Shown here in pieces: positions 20,201 to 31,466 of a stretch of DNA of 64,000 nucleotides (within the stretch, counting starts at the first letter, position 1; every line of letters begins with the position of its first letter). Source of the stretch: Lepisosteus oculatus. Lineage: Eukaryota > Chordata > Actinopteri > Semionotiformes > Lepisosteidae. The notes below the pieces were generated by a model. It worked only from the letters and a program-made list of their open reading frames with translations. It was not told where the DNA came from and did not search any database. The DNA lies in assembly GCF_040954835.1 (NCBI RefSeq), contig NC_090698.1, forward strand, positions 69,633,284 to 69,697,283, read 5' to 3'. The position numbers and the translations under genes are program-made.

Positions 20201-20867
20201 TTTTTTTTTTCTTCTTTTCACCTTCTTACTCTGATGTGGACTATAGCCTGTCCTGTCCATAGAGAGAAGTACAGTAGAATGTATTACTTAGTATATACAG
20301 TATGTACCCTAATTTGAAGCACACTTAGCTGTTGCCGTTGCCCTGGGTGATGTTATGTGCCGTTGCCTTTTACTTTGTTGAGTTTTTTCATAGAAAAAAA
20401 ATGTTGCTTTTTTAAAAAATATATATATATTTTTTAATTCATGTTTGAAAGTATTTACTGCACTGAGCTGGTTGCAGTCATATTATGCGAGCTGCGTGGA
20501 TGCTTCAAACCTCTATGTGGGTCACTTTGTGTTTTCTGCATTTTGAATTGTTCAGTAAAAGCTTTTATTGGTGAACCTCTGAAGACCCGTTGGCTTCAAT
20601 CACTTCAATCACTCCTCTTTTGCCTTCAGGAATGAACATCTGTGTAGTCTGTTCTATCCACAATAACTTTGACTGACCCCCCCTGTACATGACGAATTAA
20701 TCATTTTTGTTTTAAGTTTAGCCCCTGCTTGAATGATGTGAGGCAGCCACGATAAGGAGAACAGGAGATTATTATCTTAATAAGTAAGATCATTATAAAG
20801 AAATAATGAATAATTGTTATCAATTAATATTAATTAATAATAATATCTTAATTATTCTTCATTATCC
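17206..20867. other. Intergenic repeat-rich DNA
   Basis: No supported gene. It includes MITE-like debris at about 18240-18390 (CACACACCTGCTGG block, also at 48865), a hAT-like CAGTGGTTCTC terminus near 19672, and three direct copies of GTTAAGCCAGAT at about 19915-19945. Confidence 0.45.
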
Positions 20868-20913
20868 AAAGAGTGGTTGGAGCATGGAACGAGCTGCAGG
20901 GCCATGTTGTTAA

Positions 20914-21708
20914 AGGGGATCTGCCGTTCCAATTTCTCAGACCGGTAATTAAAACTCGTTAACAAAACAAGTTTATTGACATTCCAGAAAAATATGACAC
21001 ATTTTGAATTAAGCAAAAAAACCTTGAACTTTGTGAAAGTACTGTAAGTCACCATGTTGTCACAAACTCGCATTCGAGTTCCCAGCGCATTGTGAATCGT
21101 GATGCGGCCCTTCCTGCTCACTAGTCCCTGTAATGACTGATGTAACATGATGTAACCAGAGAATAAGCACAGGTTGTGCAGCAGACGTTTCACCACAGAA
21201 ATTACTGCAGTCCAACGCAGCTACAAGTAAGTAGTATTTGTCGGCAAAACCGTCTCGAAATTGAGAGCAATACTTCCATTGCATTAAAAGAAATGTTTTT
21301 ATAGCAGAGCTAGTTCGGACATGGTGACGTCATCGCCCTCCCTGCGCGTAGCGGGGTCCTCAGCCGCCTGGGCTGGGGGAGGTCTCCTTTAGCTCACTCG
21401 GCTGGTTCCCTGTTGTGTCACGCCGGAGCCCCGGGTTCGCGCCCAGGTGCTGCGGGGGTGGAGTGGCGAGGAACCGCGACGATCACATCTTTACACCGTT
21501 ACAGGGCTGCTTCACTTCACCACGTCTTGTTGGCTCGTTCTGAATCTCAGAACATGGCCATGTGCACATCTGGAAACTCCATCCATGTCGTGCTGTCAAT
21601 TGGAGGTTTTACAAACTACTGTGTACATGTTACGTCGATTGTGGTTTGAGATGCACTCATCGATGCGGATTCTTTCTATAAAATATAAAACTGGCGTTGC
21701 AGTTCCCT
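20914..21708. mobile_element. TTAA-flanked non-autonomous DNA transposon, copy A (795 bp)
   Basis: The termini AGGGGATCTGC and GCAGTTCCCT are inverted repeats, and TTAA lies on both sides (20910-20913 and 21709-21712). TTAA duplication is the hallmark of piggyBac-type transposition. No transposase is present. A second copy lies at about 56083-56667. Relative to that copy it carries an extra GC-rich segment of about 190 bp at about 21310-21504. Confidence 0.78.
21310..21504 (+). repeat. GC-rich tRNA-derived insertion within TTAA element
   Basis: This segment is absent from the related copy at 56 kb. TTAGCTCACTCGGCTGGTTC resembles a tRNA A box and D arm, and CCCGGGTTCGCGCCC resembles a T arm and B box 3' of it. 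It is far more GC- and CpG-rich than its surroundings. It is probably a young tRNA-SINE head; a functional tRNA is not claimed because no good acceptor or anticodon stem is visible. Confidence 0.5.
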
Positions 21709-22009
21709 TTAAAGCCTCATGTCTTTCAAGAAATCGCTGGATGAGATCCTCAAATTAATAACTACCCTATGGCCTAGATGAGTTGAATAGCTTCCTCTCG
21801 TTTGTACCTTTTTTACTGGCCAGCAGCCACGTTGCACAGGAAGATGATGAAGACAATTTTACTAATTGAAATGGAATGGAAACCTGAGATAGACCTGACT
21901 GTGAACACCCAGAGTAGACGTTACACATTACACCTGCTCTTTTGAAAATTGCCATGGGGCTCTAAGTGAAGAAATCCCTGAGGAGATTTGTTCAATCTCT
22001 AATCCGTAG

Positions 22010-22148
22010 GACTGCACTTCCTACAACATAGCGTCCCTGATCCCAAGGGTGAAGCGCCACCTGCTGGTCTGCCAAGAGTACTATCTAGGTTACTGGTTAC
22101 CTGGTCCCAGACTTGCAGAGCTTCTAAGGCCTAATCAGATCACTCTAC
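22010..22148 (-). repeat. 5S rRNA-derived SINE (SINE3 type), diverged copy
   Basis: On the minus strand, GATCTGATTAGGCCTTAGAAGC then CAAGTCTGGGACCAGGTAAC follows the internal promoter half of 5S rRNA with many changes. Downstream sits CCAGCAGGTGGCGC (22067-22054) and GACGCTATGTTGTA, matching the body of the 59.3-kb copy and the known SINE3 layout. Confidence 0.6.
22054..22067 (-). promoter_or_regulatory. CTCF consensus match inside 5S SINE
   Basis: The minus-strand CCAGCAGGTGGCGC fits CCASYAGRKGGCRS at all 14 positions. It lies within the 5S-derived SINE body. Confidence 0.5.
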
Positions 22149-24059
22149 AGGGCTGTAATGTGGTCTGTGTACTTTCTGTTAACAACAATATTGAAGAGAC
22201 ATTCTTTGGAAAAACATAAGACTCAGACGCCAGAGGAGTTTACAGCCATTTGGAAACGAATGGTCTTATTGGTTGCTTTAGCCCATGTGATGAACTTGAA
22301 GAATGAACCACGGAACAAATTCCTCTCAGCTGCTCACTGGTTTAACAAAAACAGCAGAAAAAAATATTTTCTGAAGCAGAGCCTGGTAAGGAATTTACTT
22401 GTAAAGTATGTGGCCAGCAGGGGCTGTTTTCTTGAATAATCTGTCACCGGGACCTGCCTCAGGCCAGAATCCCAGACAGCCGTCAGCACCGGGATCGGTG
22501 TGGCCCCCCGTGCCAGTCTGTCAGCGCCCGGAAAGAAAGAAAACCGACACAGCTGAGCGAACAGATCCTGTAAATCAAGCAGCATGCCTGTCTTCTGGGC
22601 TTAGCCGGACTCAACAAAGAGAACTCCAACCTTTGCAACTGAGCAAGAATGAATCTATGGTACTGTACTGTCTGTGGGTGTGGCTCTTTTTCATGCCTTT
22701 TTGGGGGGGCTGGCATTAGAAAGAAATGTTTAGATGCTGCTGTCTTTCTGTCTGAAGTTCTGAAAGACTCGCCTGTCAATGAGGCACAGGCGGAGAGCTT
22801 TTTTCAGCTGGGAAGGAGCAGGAGTGAGTCCAGGTTTGCAATCCCCTGAGCACGTTACATGCCTGTGGCCTCCGACCCATTAGTGAAGCAGGTGCTACAG
22901 TGCCTTGCGATGCTCGGAGCCAGGGTTCACATCGCTTCCTCAGAGACAGCTCCAGCCTTGGGAAGCCTCATGAGAATTACACCCTGTACGCTCCTTGTGT
23001 CTAAAGCCCTTAACATGTCTTTCTTTCTGCGCCTTTACTAAAGCATTCCGGGTGGCATTTCTCTTCAGATTATCATTATAGACCTTTTTTTAAACCAAAA
23101 AAAAAATGCTTATAGAAAATCAACTAAGAATCAGCTTAAAATCAATTTAGAAATACCACCTGACTTGCACAAAACATGCATTATACAGAGGTGGGGGTAC
23201 CCCTCTCCCAGGGCGAACGAGAATGGGGGAGGTAGTGGAACCAGTGGGCTCTCGCCTGCGTGTTTCTGGGAGGTGTGACTCAGCCAAGGCACCCAGAGAA
23301 AAACCCCTCACCAGAAACTCCACACTAGACAGGCACTCAAGACAGGCAAGTATCCCAACCTTTTCGGCCCAGAACAGAGGATACTAGGAGGGGACCTGGA
23401 TTCAAAATCCTCAAAGGCACTGAAAGCCAACCCATTGGACTTGATCAGAACGAACACTGAAACACAGACCGGAGGGCACCGGTGGAAACGACACACTGCG
23501 GAAGCACATTTACAACGGAACCAGGAGCCTGTTTCTTAGCCAAAGGGTTCTGGGAGCCCGGACCAGAGTTCCCTGCGCTGTTATTGAAGCTGATAACCTG
23601 GTTTCTTTCCGGTGACGGCTGGATGAGACTGTCGGATTCATTTCCTGCTAATTAGCAAAGGGGCTACCTGTAGCTGGGCAGAAGGTGTCTTCTCCAATCT
23701 CCAGCTTTCCTCACGGTCTTAAGTGGCTACATTTAGCGCAGTTCTTCCTCCATCTCTTGCTGTTAAGCAACGGACGTGAAAACTGGCATTGAAAAAAGAT
23801 CATCTATTAAACCGGGATGATTGACCGCTCTTACCACAGTACTGTTGAAAATAAAAGCCATACATTTGGGGGACAATTATGCGTCCTATTGTCTCCGTGA
23901 AAATTAAATCTTCTACACAGTTGCGTAATGCGTGAAACACAATTTAGCCAGAAGAAAACCAATATCCTAATGAGACAGTCTGTGACTAATACAGTTTCTG
24001 TCCAGCTCACTTTCTTACGAAATCATTACGATAATGAACTTGGCTCATCGCTGGCACGC

Positions 24060-24094
<35 letters not shown>

Positions 24095-24550
24095 TTTGTC
24101 GTTTAAAGGTTCGACGCTAAAGAATTTTACCGATTTCAAATTTCAAATTTCAAATTGTGTCCCTTATCTTATTAATTAAGTTTCATTTACAGTAGGTAAC
24201 AAGTTTGTCGGGTTCCCCTGAAAGCCACAGCATGAATCGAACACCCGAGATTGTGTTTTAACCGACTGCAAGACAAAACTTTTCTTGACCAGTTGTTTAA
24301 CTTGCTCATGAGAGTTTGTGAGATACCGGCAATAAAGCCACTACTGTGTACAGAGTTGCTGTGAGTCCAGCGTGCCGTTAAAAGCGCTCTCTGAGCGGAA
24401 CACGTACAATCCAAAAGTACTGTACGGTATCTGCAGACGACTGCAGCCTATTGATAAACCTTTCTTTACTTTGTCATTCTTCGAACTAATATGAGTTCGT
24501 TTTGAATTAGCTTTCAATAGCCAGGGGCCAAAGACAATCGCCTGCAATCC
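22149..24550. other. Intergenic DNA
   Basis: No supported gene. A (GTT)n microsatellite lies at about 24059-24093 and a triple TTTCAAA near 24135. A weak L2/SINE-like fragment is at about 23275-23335. Confidence 0.45.
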
Positions 24551-24559
24551 TCGCCTTTT

Positions 24560-24829
24560 TCTGTAGGGTACTATCGCCCAGACAGGTGGAACCGGTCACG
24601 ATCTAAATAGATGGGCAGCTCTGCGCTCAGGGGAGACCCCACCCATCACACTGGAGCGCGGTGATGTCACTCAGGTAGCAGGCGCGGAGATTTTTGGTGA
24701 CAGCAGGGTGACATCGGTCCCGCGCCGTCAGACGATCCGCGGAGCCCGAGGTGCACCGAGCGAGCGAGGACGAAAGACAGCGGGCAGAGAGAGAGATTCA
24801 CCGCGCTCGGGAGTCCCGACAGCCACCAA
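24560..24829 (+). promoter_or_regulatory. GC-rich candidate promoter and 5' non-coding exon, possibly of the ARID gene
   Basis: This short CpG-rich island stands out in AT-rich DNA. It contains GGTGATGTCACTCAG and GCGCGG boxes, ends in CACCAAAA|GTAAGAG, a good splice donor, and has no long reading frame of its own. The next plus-strand gene is the ARID gene, whose coding exon 33588 onward begins with a short 5' UTR after an acceptor, so a far upstream non-coding exon is required. Linking the two is an inference. Confidence 0.4.
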
Positions 24830-26340
24830 AAGTAAGAGTTCTCACCTCTCTTCAGGAGCGTTTGTCTGCTGCGGTGCAATTTGAATGGCGTGTGATTTTG
24901 TTCGAGGTCTCCGCGTCTAAACTGCTCATTGAGAATACATAGTACCCCCCATCTCCCTTAATACCAGCGTGGTAATACTGGTGACCTGCGCCCTTCTGTA
25001 TGTTATGGCATCTCGGCGGTGTGTAGGAATGAATTTTTACTGTTGCTTGTAAGTGGGGACTCCTACATGAACACTTATTAGTACGTCGATAAAAACTTGA
25101 ATACAGTTTTTATTAAATAAACATTTGTTGTTGTTTTTTTCGTTCTTTGCTTTCGGTTTTGCAATTTGGCACCCGCGCGGTTTACGGCTTTATGACACTG
25201 CAGCGCACCTAGGAGACAACTCAAGTTCAAATCCAAGGGGATTTTCCACAAGAAAGCGGCGTGTCGATTCTCTTATTCCTGTGGTTCACAAATCATAACG
25301 CAGGTTTCTGTAAAAGCTTAGAGGAATTGATGGGTGAAAGCGTTCCTCCGCGGGCTTGGCTGCAAAGACCCATAGAGGAGGTATTTTCACTGTAGTTCTG
25401 GACTCGCACAAGTGGCAAACTGACGATTAGGTAAATGATCGTAGTCCTTGTATCAAGCTGCGGTCTATTTAAAATATTTCAAAAAGAGAAAGGAAAGGAC
25501 TGGCTGACAGTTTCCCCTAGCCCTATTCCTCCCGTTCATGATCGATTCGCTTTTTAGCGAGTTTAGAACACATGCATCTACTGGCTTAAACTAATATTGA
25601 AGGACACAGCCACAGTTGAACTGTGTTTTGTTCAGATTGGAGCGACACCATACAACACGCAACCTTATCAGTACAGTCCTCAAACGAGTGCAATAAACCT
25701 GTTCATGGTTATGTTTGTACAATTAAATTGCACCACAAGGTAAATGAAATAAACATGCTTTTGCACTTTTCCAAAACTCTCTCCATCGAAGTATTATTTC
25801 TTTAGACCTGGCAGTTTCTTTTGTCTTTCTTATTATAAAGACATGACATTTTAATTTAGCTTGGTCATTTACGTGCTCTGCCTTGATTTTCTTTCTTTAA
25901 GTGTTCACCTCTTAGCGAGGTCTGTTCTCCACTAAACTTTTTAAATAATAGCTTTATATGAGATTTAATTCTAGTATTTGCAACGAATAGCTCTCAATAT
26001 TTAATTATTTGAACGCAGTGTTATGAAGGACTGTTCAGAATTTTCCAGATTAAACACAGAGGAAAAACCCCACAGTATTCAACATTCATTACTAGTAGTG
26101 TAGTTAATCATTTATCGCTGTTAATGGAGCTGTTATTCATACGTTGGGGCGGAGGAGAACTGTAATCCAGCAGTTCCGTCTCTTACGTATAGGTATACCG
26201 TTCACACGTGTCTGTTTTACAATAGCCTCCCTGGATCATTCATTGAAAGTGAGGGGATTTGTGAAGTTGTCGGACTTGACCATAGGGCCTGGGCTGTCAT
26301 TTCAAAACATATCTCAGAAATATCGCCAGAACTGATGACA
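24830..26340. other. Non-coding DNA, possible first intron of the ARID gene
   Basis: No supported exon or repeat family recognised. Confidence 0.35.
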
Positions 26341-26369
26341 GCAATGCCCTGCTGGCTGGGGTATCTTAA

Positions 26370-26640
26370 TCCACACTAAACTGTGGAACTGCAGTGTGTC
26401 AGCCAGAATCTTGACTAGATCACAAACAAGTGATGACATTACTCCTATCCTGGAGTCCTTGCACCTGCTTCCTATCAGGTTTTGTTTCGACTTCAAAATC
26501 CTCATGCTCAGCTTTAAGGCTCTGCATGGCTTGGCACCTCATTATCTGTCAGCAGCCCCCCTGTCTATTACAGGTGGGCTCCTGGTGCTTAACACCTGGA
26601 GACCCACTGGACTGGGAGCTCTCCAGGGCCTGACTTAGAA
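26370..26640 (+). mobile_element. L2-like LINE fragment, end of ORF2
   Basis: The reading frame from about 26390 gives ARILTRSQTSDDITPILESL, LLPIRFCFDFKILMLSFKAL and HGLAPHYLS. This matches the conserved C-terminal tail of fish L2/CR1-type reverse transcriptase ORFs. Everything upstream is lost, and the frame decays after about 80 codons. Confidence 0.8.
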
Positions 26641-27329
26641 CAATTACTATCTCCCCAAAGATGTCATAGTCTCCCATAACCTGAACTAAGTTCTATTTTT
26701 TCCACATCATTAGCAAATTGCAGTTGCAACTGGAGGCGTAGAGTGCATCATGATCCTGTAGTCATGCAGTAAAAACACCGAGAACACATTTCACCAATTT
26801 TCTGAAAAAAGCTTTCAGATCCAAATAAACAATCTTCTTTAAGATTCTAAATGCAGCTTTAGAAGCAGAAGACTGAAACCAAAATATTAACTAGGCCCAG
26901 TTATCAATCAACTTGGTCACAGACATCCATTGAATTAATATTGATTGATGGTAATATTACAAGAAGGGCTTCAGAGTTAATACATTTTATGTGAGTTGGG
27001 GATTGATCAAATGCATGGATTTATAATACAGATGCCTGATCTGAAATACATTGAAGACTGCAGAGTTTGTTAATAACTGTAATAACATATTTAATGTTGT
27101 AGTATCAGTGCAAGTACTATGGTGGCAAATCATGAAACTATTAGTTGAAAGCATCACATGTTGTGTTCAAACAGGATCAATATCTGCCTGACAAACAGTG
27201 ATCACAATGACCATGTGCTTTACTGACACATCTGTTTAGCATAGATGGCTGAACTCAACTTGCCTTTCTTTCAGTGTACTGTAGCTGCTCAGCAAGGAAA
27301 GATATGCCGTCAGTTAAAAAGAACAGGTG

Positions 27330-27545
27330 GAGCGGTAGATCTGTGATTCATTTGGGTATCTTTTGTAGCAGCTGTGTGGAAATAGAGATCTGGGCTCTAG
27401 TCTTGAGGGTTGTGGGTTCTAGCCCTGTGTGTGATTCGAGTGTTGTACCGTTGAGTAAAGGGGTTCACTTGGAATGTTCTAGCAAATACCCTGCTGTATA
27501 AATGGGTCTTGGGGGCTTCATTGTAAATGAGACATTATTCCCAGC
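27330..27545 (+). repeat. tRNA-derived SINE-like sequence
   Basis: GGTGGAGCGGTAGATCTGTG and GGGTTGTGGGTTCTAGCCC approximate A and B boxes. The body GTGTTGTACCGTTGAGTAAAG and CCCTGCTGTATAAATGGG is shared with the 12-kb and 56.8-kb copies. Confidence 0.55.
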
Positions 27546-29424
27546 TGCCCTTTCTGCTAATATGTAGGTATAAAAATTAGCCAGTATCTTGCCTTTTTGC
27601 TATTGAAACATAACATGATGTTTATACACATATATGCACTTTCATATGGACTATATTGTTCAATCCAAGACACTGAGTAGTATAAAATAAAAAAATAGTC
27701 ACCCTTATCTAGAGCAACTCATAGCTGTAAACAGTCAATACAATATTTGTACAGTACAATCAATACAACATGGATATGACAAATACAGCTTTCTAAAATC
27801 GAAATATTGGATAAACAGAACTGCAGAGACCAACATTAAACACTCTGCTCGCGGTCTCTGATCTTTAGAATATCCTCAAGTCGAAGATTTAGCCCTGGTT
27901 CTGGGCACCTCTGTTCAAGATATTTTCCGATACAGATGCCCTTTCAATTTTTTTTTTGTTTTACTCGTTTTCCAGTTCTGAATATTAAGATTAAGTTTAA
28001 ATGACCAACCACTTAGGTGTTTAAAAAAAAAAAACTTGTTTAGATGAGGTCAAACAAAAAAGTGTTTTAAGGAGCAAAACGTAAGTACAAGGTTTCATTA
28101 CATCACAACTGGAATGTGAGTCACTTAACACAGGAATGCCTACAGGAAAAAACCTGCACTAGTCTGGAGAGCATTCAGGATGTCTCTAAATACCAACTCT
28201 TGTAAGCCCTCAAACAATCCGATGATTTTTGTCATCATGGGTTTGCATTTTTTCCCATGAACACCTTTGGATTCTTTTACAAAGGCAAAATTGCTATTCT
28301 GTGCAATCCAGTCTATAAAGCTGCGATAAATTGTCACCTTGGAGAGTTAATAATCACAGGAATGAAGTTTGATCACATACAGCAGATTGTCAACTTCATT
28401 ATCTCAGGGTGGTTGTCTGCACAGATCTGTCAGCACTGATCACTGATTCCCCAAAAAGAGATCTCCAGTAATATACGGGAACTGGTGGAACAAGTCATCT
28501 ATTTCCGTGAGATCGAAATCCGAACGCACAAACGGTATTTGAGCAACAGCTGTGAAAGACATGACTTACAGTATATGACAGGATAGAAACGCTGTAGTGC
28601 TGGGAAGGTGGTGGGGTGTTTACTGTATCTCTACTACCTTCAGTCCAGTAGGAGTGTCTGTTTGTGTGGAGCTTGCATGTTCTCTCGGGATTGTGCATGT
28701 TTTCACCATTTCCTGCTCTGAATGGTCTCTTTCGTGGGGCTCAAGGGGATTTCATGTTTGCCAGTTACAACCAGTACTGGCTGGGGAACTGGAGTGGCCA
28801 GCTGCTCTTGTTTTATTTGTGGGCTTTATGAGTTCTGTGAACCTTGTAAGAGACTGTAATACATTAGTATTGTTTCTGCTTGATTTTCTCATTTAAAATC
28901 CATAACATTCAACTAGAAATCATGTCATGATGGTTCAGGACCTACACAACATAATTTATAACCCAAAGCACAACCTACACAGCCTAAAGCTACTGTATAG
29001 TAATAGTAACACCTTAAACATTCTTTAATCAAGCTCTGCCGAGGTGTGAAACTAGGGGTTAAATAGTTATTTCTCGAATATATACATTTATAATGAAGAC
29101 ATCGCATCGCTTTTATCAGATAGATTCAGAGACTCAACTGAAGTTATGAAATAATCCCTGGAGGCCTTTTCAGAATTCCACATTTCAGACCGTGAAAAAA
29201 AAAACAGTGCACCTTAGAGTTAAGCCTGTTTTACAGGGTAGTGAGATAGGATATTCTGAAATGAGGAACAATTTTAAAGGAACTGCCTCTCAAAATTGTA
29301 TCTCAGGTTTCTGTTCTTGACAGATTCTTATGTACACAATTTCACAAAAATATGCTTTCAGGATAGACAACACGTAACAAGGCTACATATATATGTGTGT
29401 GTGTGTGTGTATATATAGTAGGCA
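27546..29424. other. Non-coding DNA
   Basis: No supported gene. An L2/SINE-like block (GTGTGGAGCTTGCATGTTCTC) lies near 28658 and a short (GT)n near 29394-29411. Confidence 0.4.
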
Positions 29425-29580
29425 CCTATTTACACAAAGAGTTGTGGGAGTCTGGAACAGGTAGCCCAGCAGTTTTCAATGTTAAAGTGAACACCCTGGG
29501 TTCTTTTACGAAACAGCTGGACCTCCAATCAATTAAGCTTTAGCCACCAAATGCGTTAAACTGTCACCTCTCTCAAGGTT
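29425..29580 (+). repeat. Dispersed repeat R1, copy 3 (uninterrupted)
   Basis: TTTACACAAAGAGTTGTGGG, AGTCTGGAACAGG, AATGTTAAAGTGAACACCC and ACGAAACAGCTGG are collinear with the copy at 20868. This copy keeps the single TTAA where the 20.9-kb copy carries the transposon. Confidence 0.7.
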
Positions 29581-30417
29581 GTACAGTATGGATAATAATA
29601 TTCTGTTACAGTTTTCTTTGGAACACTAAAGAAATCACTAAATTAAGGATCATAGAGTTAAAGGAACATTTTCTTATTTGGACAAACAAGATGAAACGAC
29701 TGTCTAAACAAAAGTTTAGTCTGCACACTCTGTTTTCATTACTGTAGTATCTCATTGTTATAACAATACTGTACTTGTATTGAAACGTATGTCCAGTCTG
29801 CCAGTAAGGAGTTTGTGGTTGTTATTACTAATGGTATTACTCTGGCTACTAAATGTCATCGAGAAGCTTTTGGTGGGGATTGCTGGGGGTTTGAAGCTTG
29901 AACTGTAGTGTAGACTGTAGCGTTTTATTATAAGTGTTTAAAATCAGTTCCTTCTTCACATGTATAGTATTTCTCCTAAGGTCTTTCACAGTTGACTGCA
30001 TAAGACACTTACCTGATAAAAGGTATGTTTGCCTACACATCGCCTGAGAGCTGTGTTATAAGTTTTACAGTTATTCAGATAATTAAACCTACTATGGAAC
30101 TGAGAGCATGGAGAGAGGGAGAATGTGAAGACCCAGGAAGGGATGAAGGAAAGAGGTAGGTCAGAGTGACCCCTAGTGGACAGGAAGAGAGTTGTTTGGA
30201 GGTGCTTGAAGAGATGAGCCAGAGCTTGGAGAGAGGAGGGCCTGCTTTTTAATTTGGTGTATTTCAGCGGCATCGTTCCCTTGTGAGCGCATGCCGATTC
30301 CCAGGTTCACATTCTCCTTTGTCTGCATCCACTTTCCATCCATCAGGAAGCTCACTGAGCGAATGACCAGAAACCATGTGTAAAGTCAATAGAAAATGCA
30401 GTGTTTTTTTTTTCCAC

Positions 30418-30600
30418 CCCCGGGAAGTACTTCTTTACACAAAGGGTGGCAGAGGTTTGGAGCAAGCTGTCTAGCAATGTTGTTCAAATGTTGTTTTCGG
30501 GAAGCAGCCGGATGGTCAATGATCTGCTCGAAACTAATTGTGCCGGATGAACAGAGCAGCCAGCTCTCGTTTGTAACCTTTCTTCTGTTCTCATGACTCA
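30418..30600 (+). repeat. Dispersed repeat R1, copy 4
   Basis: AGTACTTCTTTACACAAAGG, GGTTTGGAGCAAGCTG, GGGAAGCAGCCGGATGG and the CTCTCGTTTGTAACC end match the other R1 copies. Confidence 0.65.
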
Positions 30601-31466
30601 TGCGACAGCCTTCCCTTCCAGGCTTGACAGCAGCAGGCAGATGATTCTGTGTGATCTGTGAAAATATCGGGTCATGGTTAGCTGAGGTTTTGATTTTAAT
30701 TGTCAGTGAACTTGAAGGTCTGGCTTCTTCAGGTCCTGAGAAACCCTTCCAGCCCGCTGGCAAACTGCCACTGTGTCATTCCTGTTTAATTTTGTGTGTT
30801 GCGTCAAATGTTGTCATAACAGAGCCTTGTCGGCTGATTGTGCTGTTTAATGGGGAGCAGAATTTCACTTAGGAAGGCAAAGCTTCTGCCAATACCAGCT
30901 GCATTCTTATTGTATTTCTTTAAGTGCAGTTATCAGATGATAATACTGGAAGTTTACCAGAATATACATGCTCACAAGATGTACAGTACATAATTTCCTT
31001 TTAGTGACCTCTAAATAAAAGTGGCGTTCCTCTCTTATTTCAGTTTGTTTTTCCTGGTCTGTCTGCTGTATCTTCAGGGTACAAGAGGGCGATCACCAGG
31101 CCTTTATTTCAGCTGAAGTGAAGGCACCATACAGCAGCACGAGAAGAAGAAAAAAAAGCTTTTCTCTCCCTTTTCTCTCTGCCTGTTTCCACTGGGAGAG
31201 CTCTCGTCGTAGCCAGATAACAGACGTTACACTCCTCATTCCCACTCATCCCTGTCTAGCAGCAGCAGGGTGACTTTCCTCTCTCGCCTTTCTGTTATCA
31301 AAACTTAGTCTGTCGGTGCCTGCAGTCTGTGCATTGTGTCAGAATCTCAAGAGCATATTGTTAACAAAAGAAGCGTTTTAAATGCAAACAGCATTTTACA
31401 GGTGTGAGGTCACTAGTGCTTCGAGTAACCACTGGGTTACACAGAAAGAACAGGTGCAGGTGTACA

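Larger units (their letters stand above)
20868..21800 (+). repeat. Dispersed repeat R1, copy 2, split by a TTAA-flanked element
   Basis: CCAAAGAGTGGTTGGAGCATGG up to TTAA at 20910-20913 is the left part. AGCCTCATGTCTTTCAAG and the following CTGGATGAGATCCTC block, ending in TTCCTCTCGTTTGTACC, is the right part. The uninterrupted copy at 29425-29565 shows the same sequence without the insertion. Confidence 0.75.

Noticed and set aside
21370-21450. Functional tRNA gene
   Set aside because: A- and B-box-like blocks are present, but no credible acceptor or anticodon stem could be drawn. A SINE head fits better.
30160-30180. CTCF-like site CCACTAGGGGTCAC (minus)
   Set aside because: One core position differs from the consensus; too weak to list beside the three full matches.
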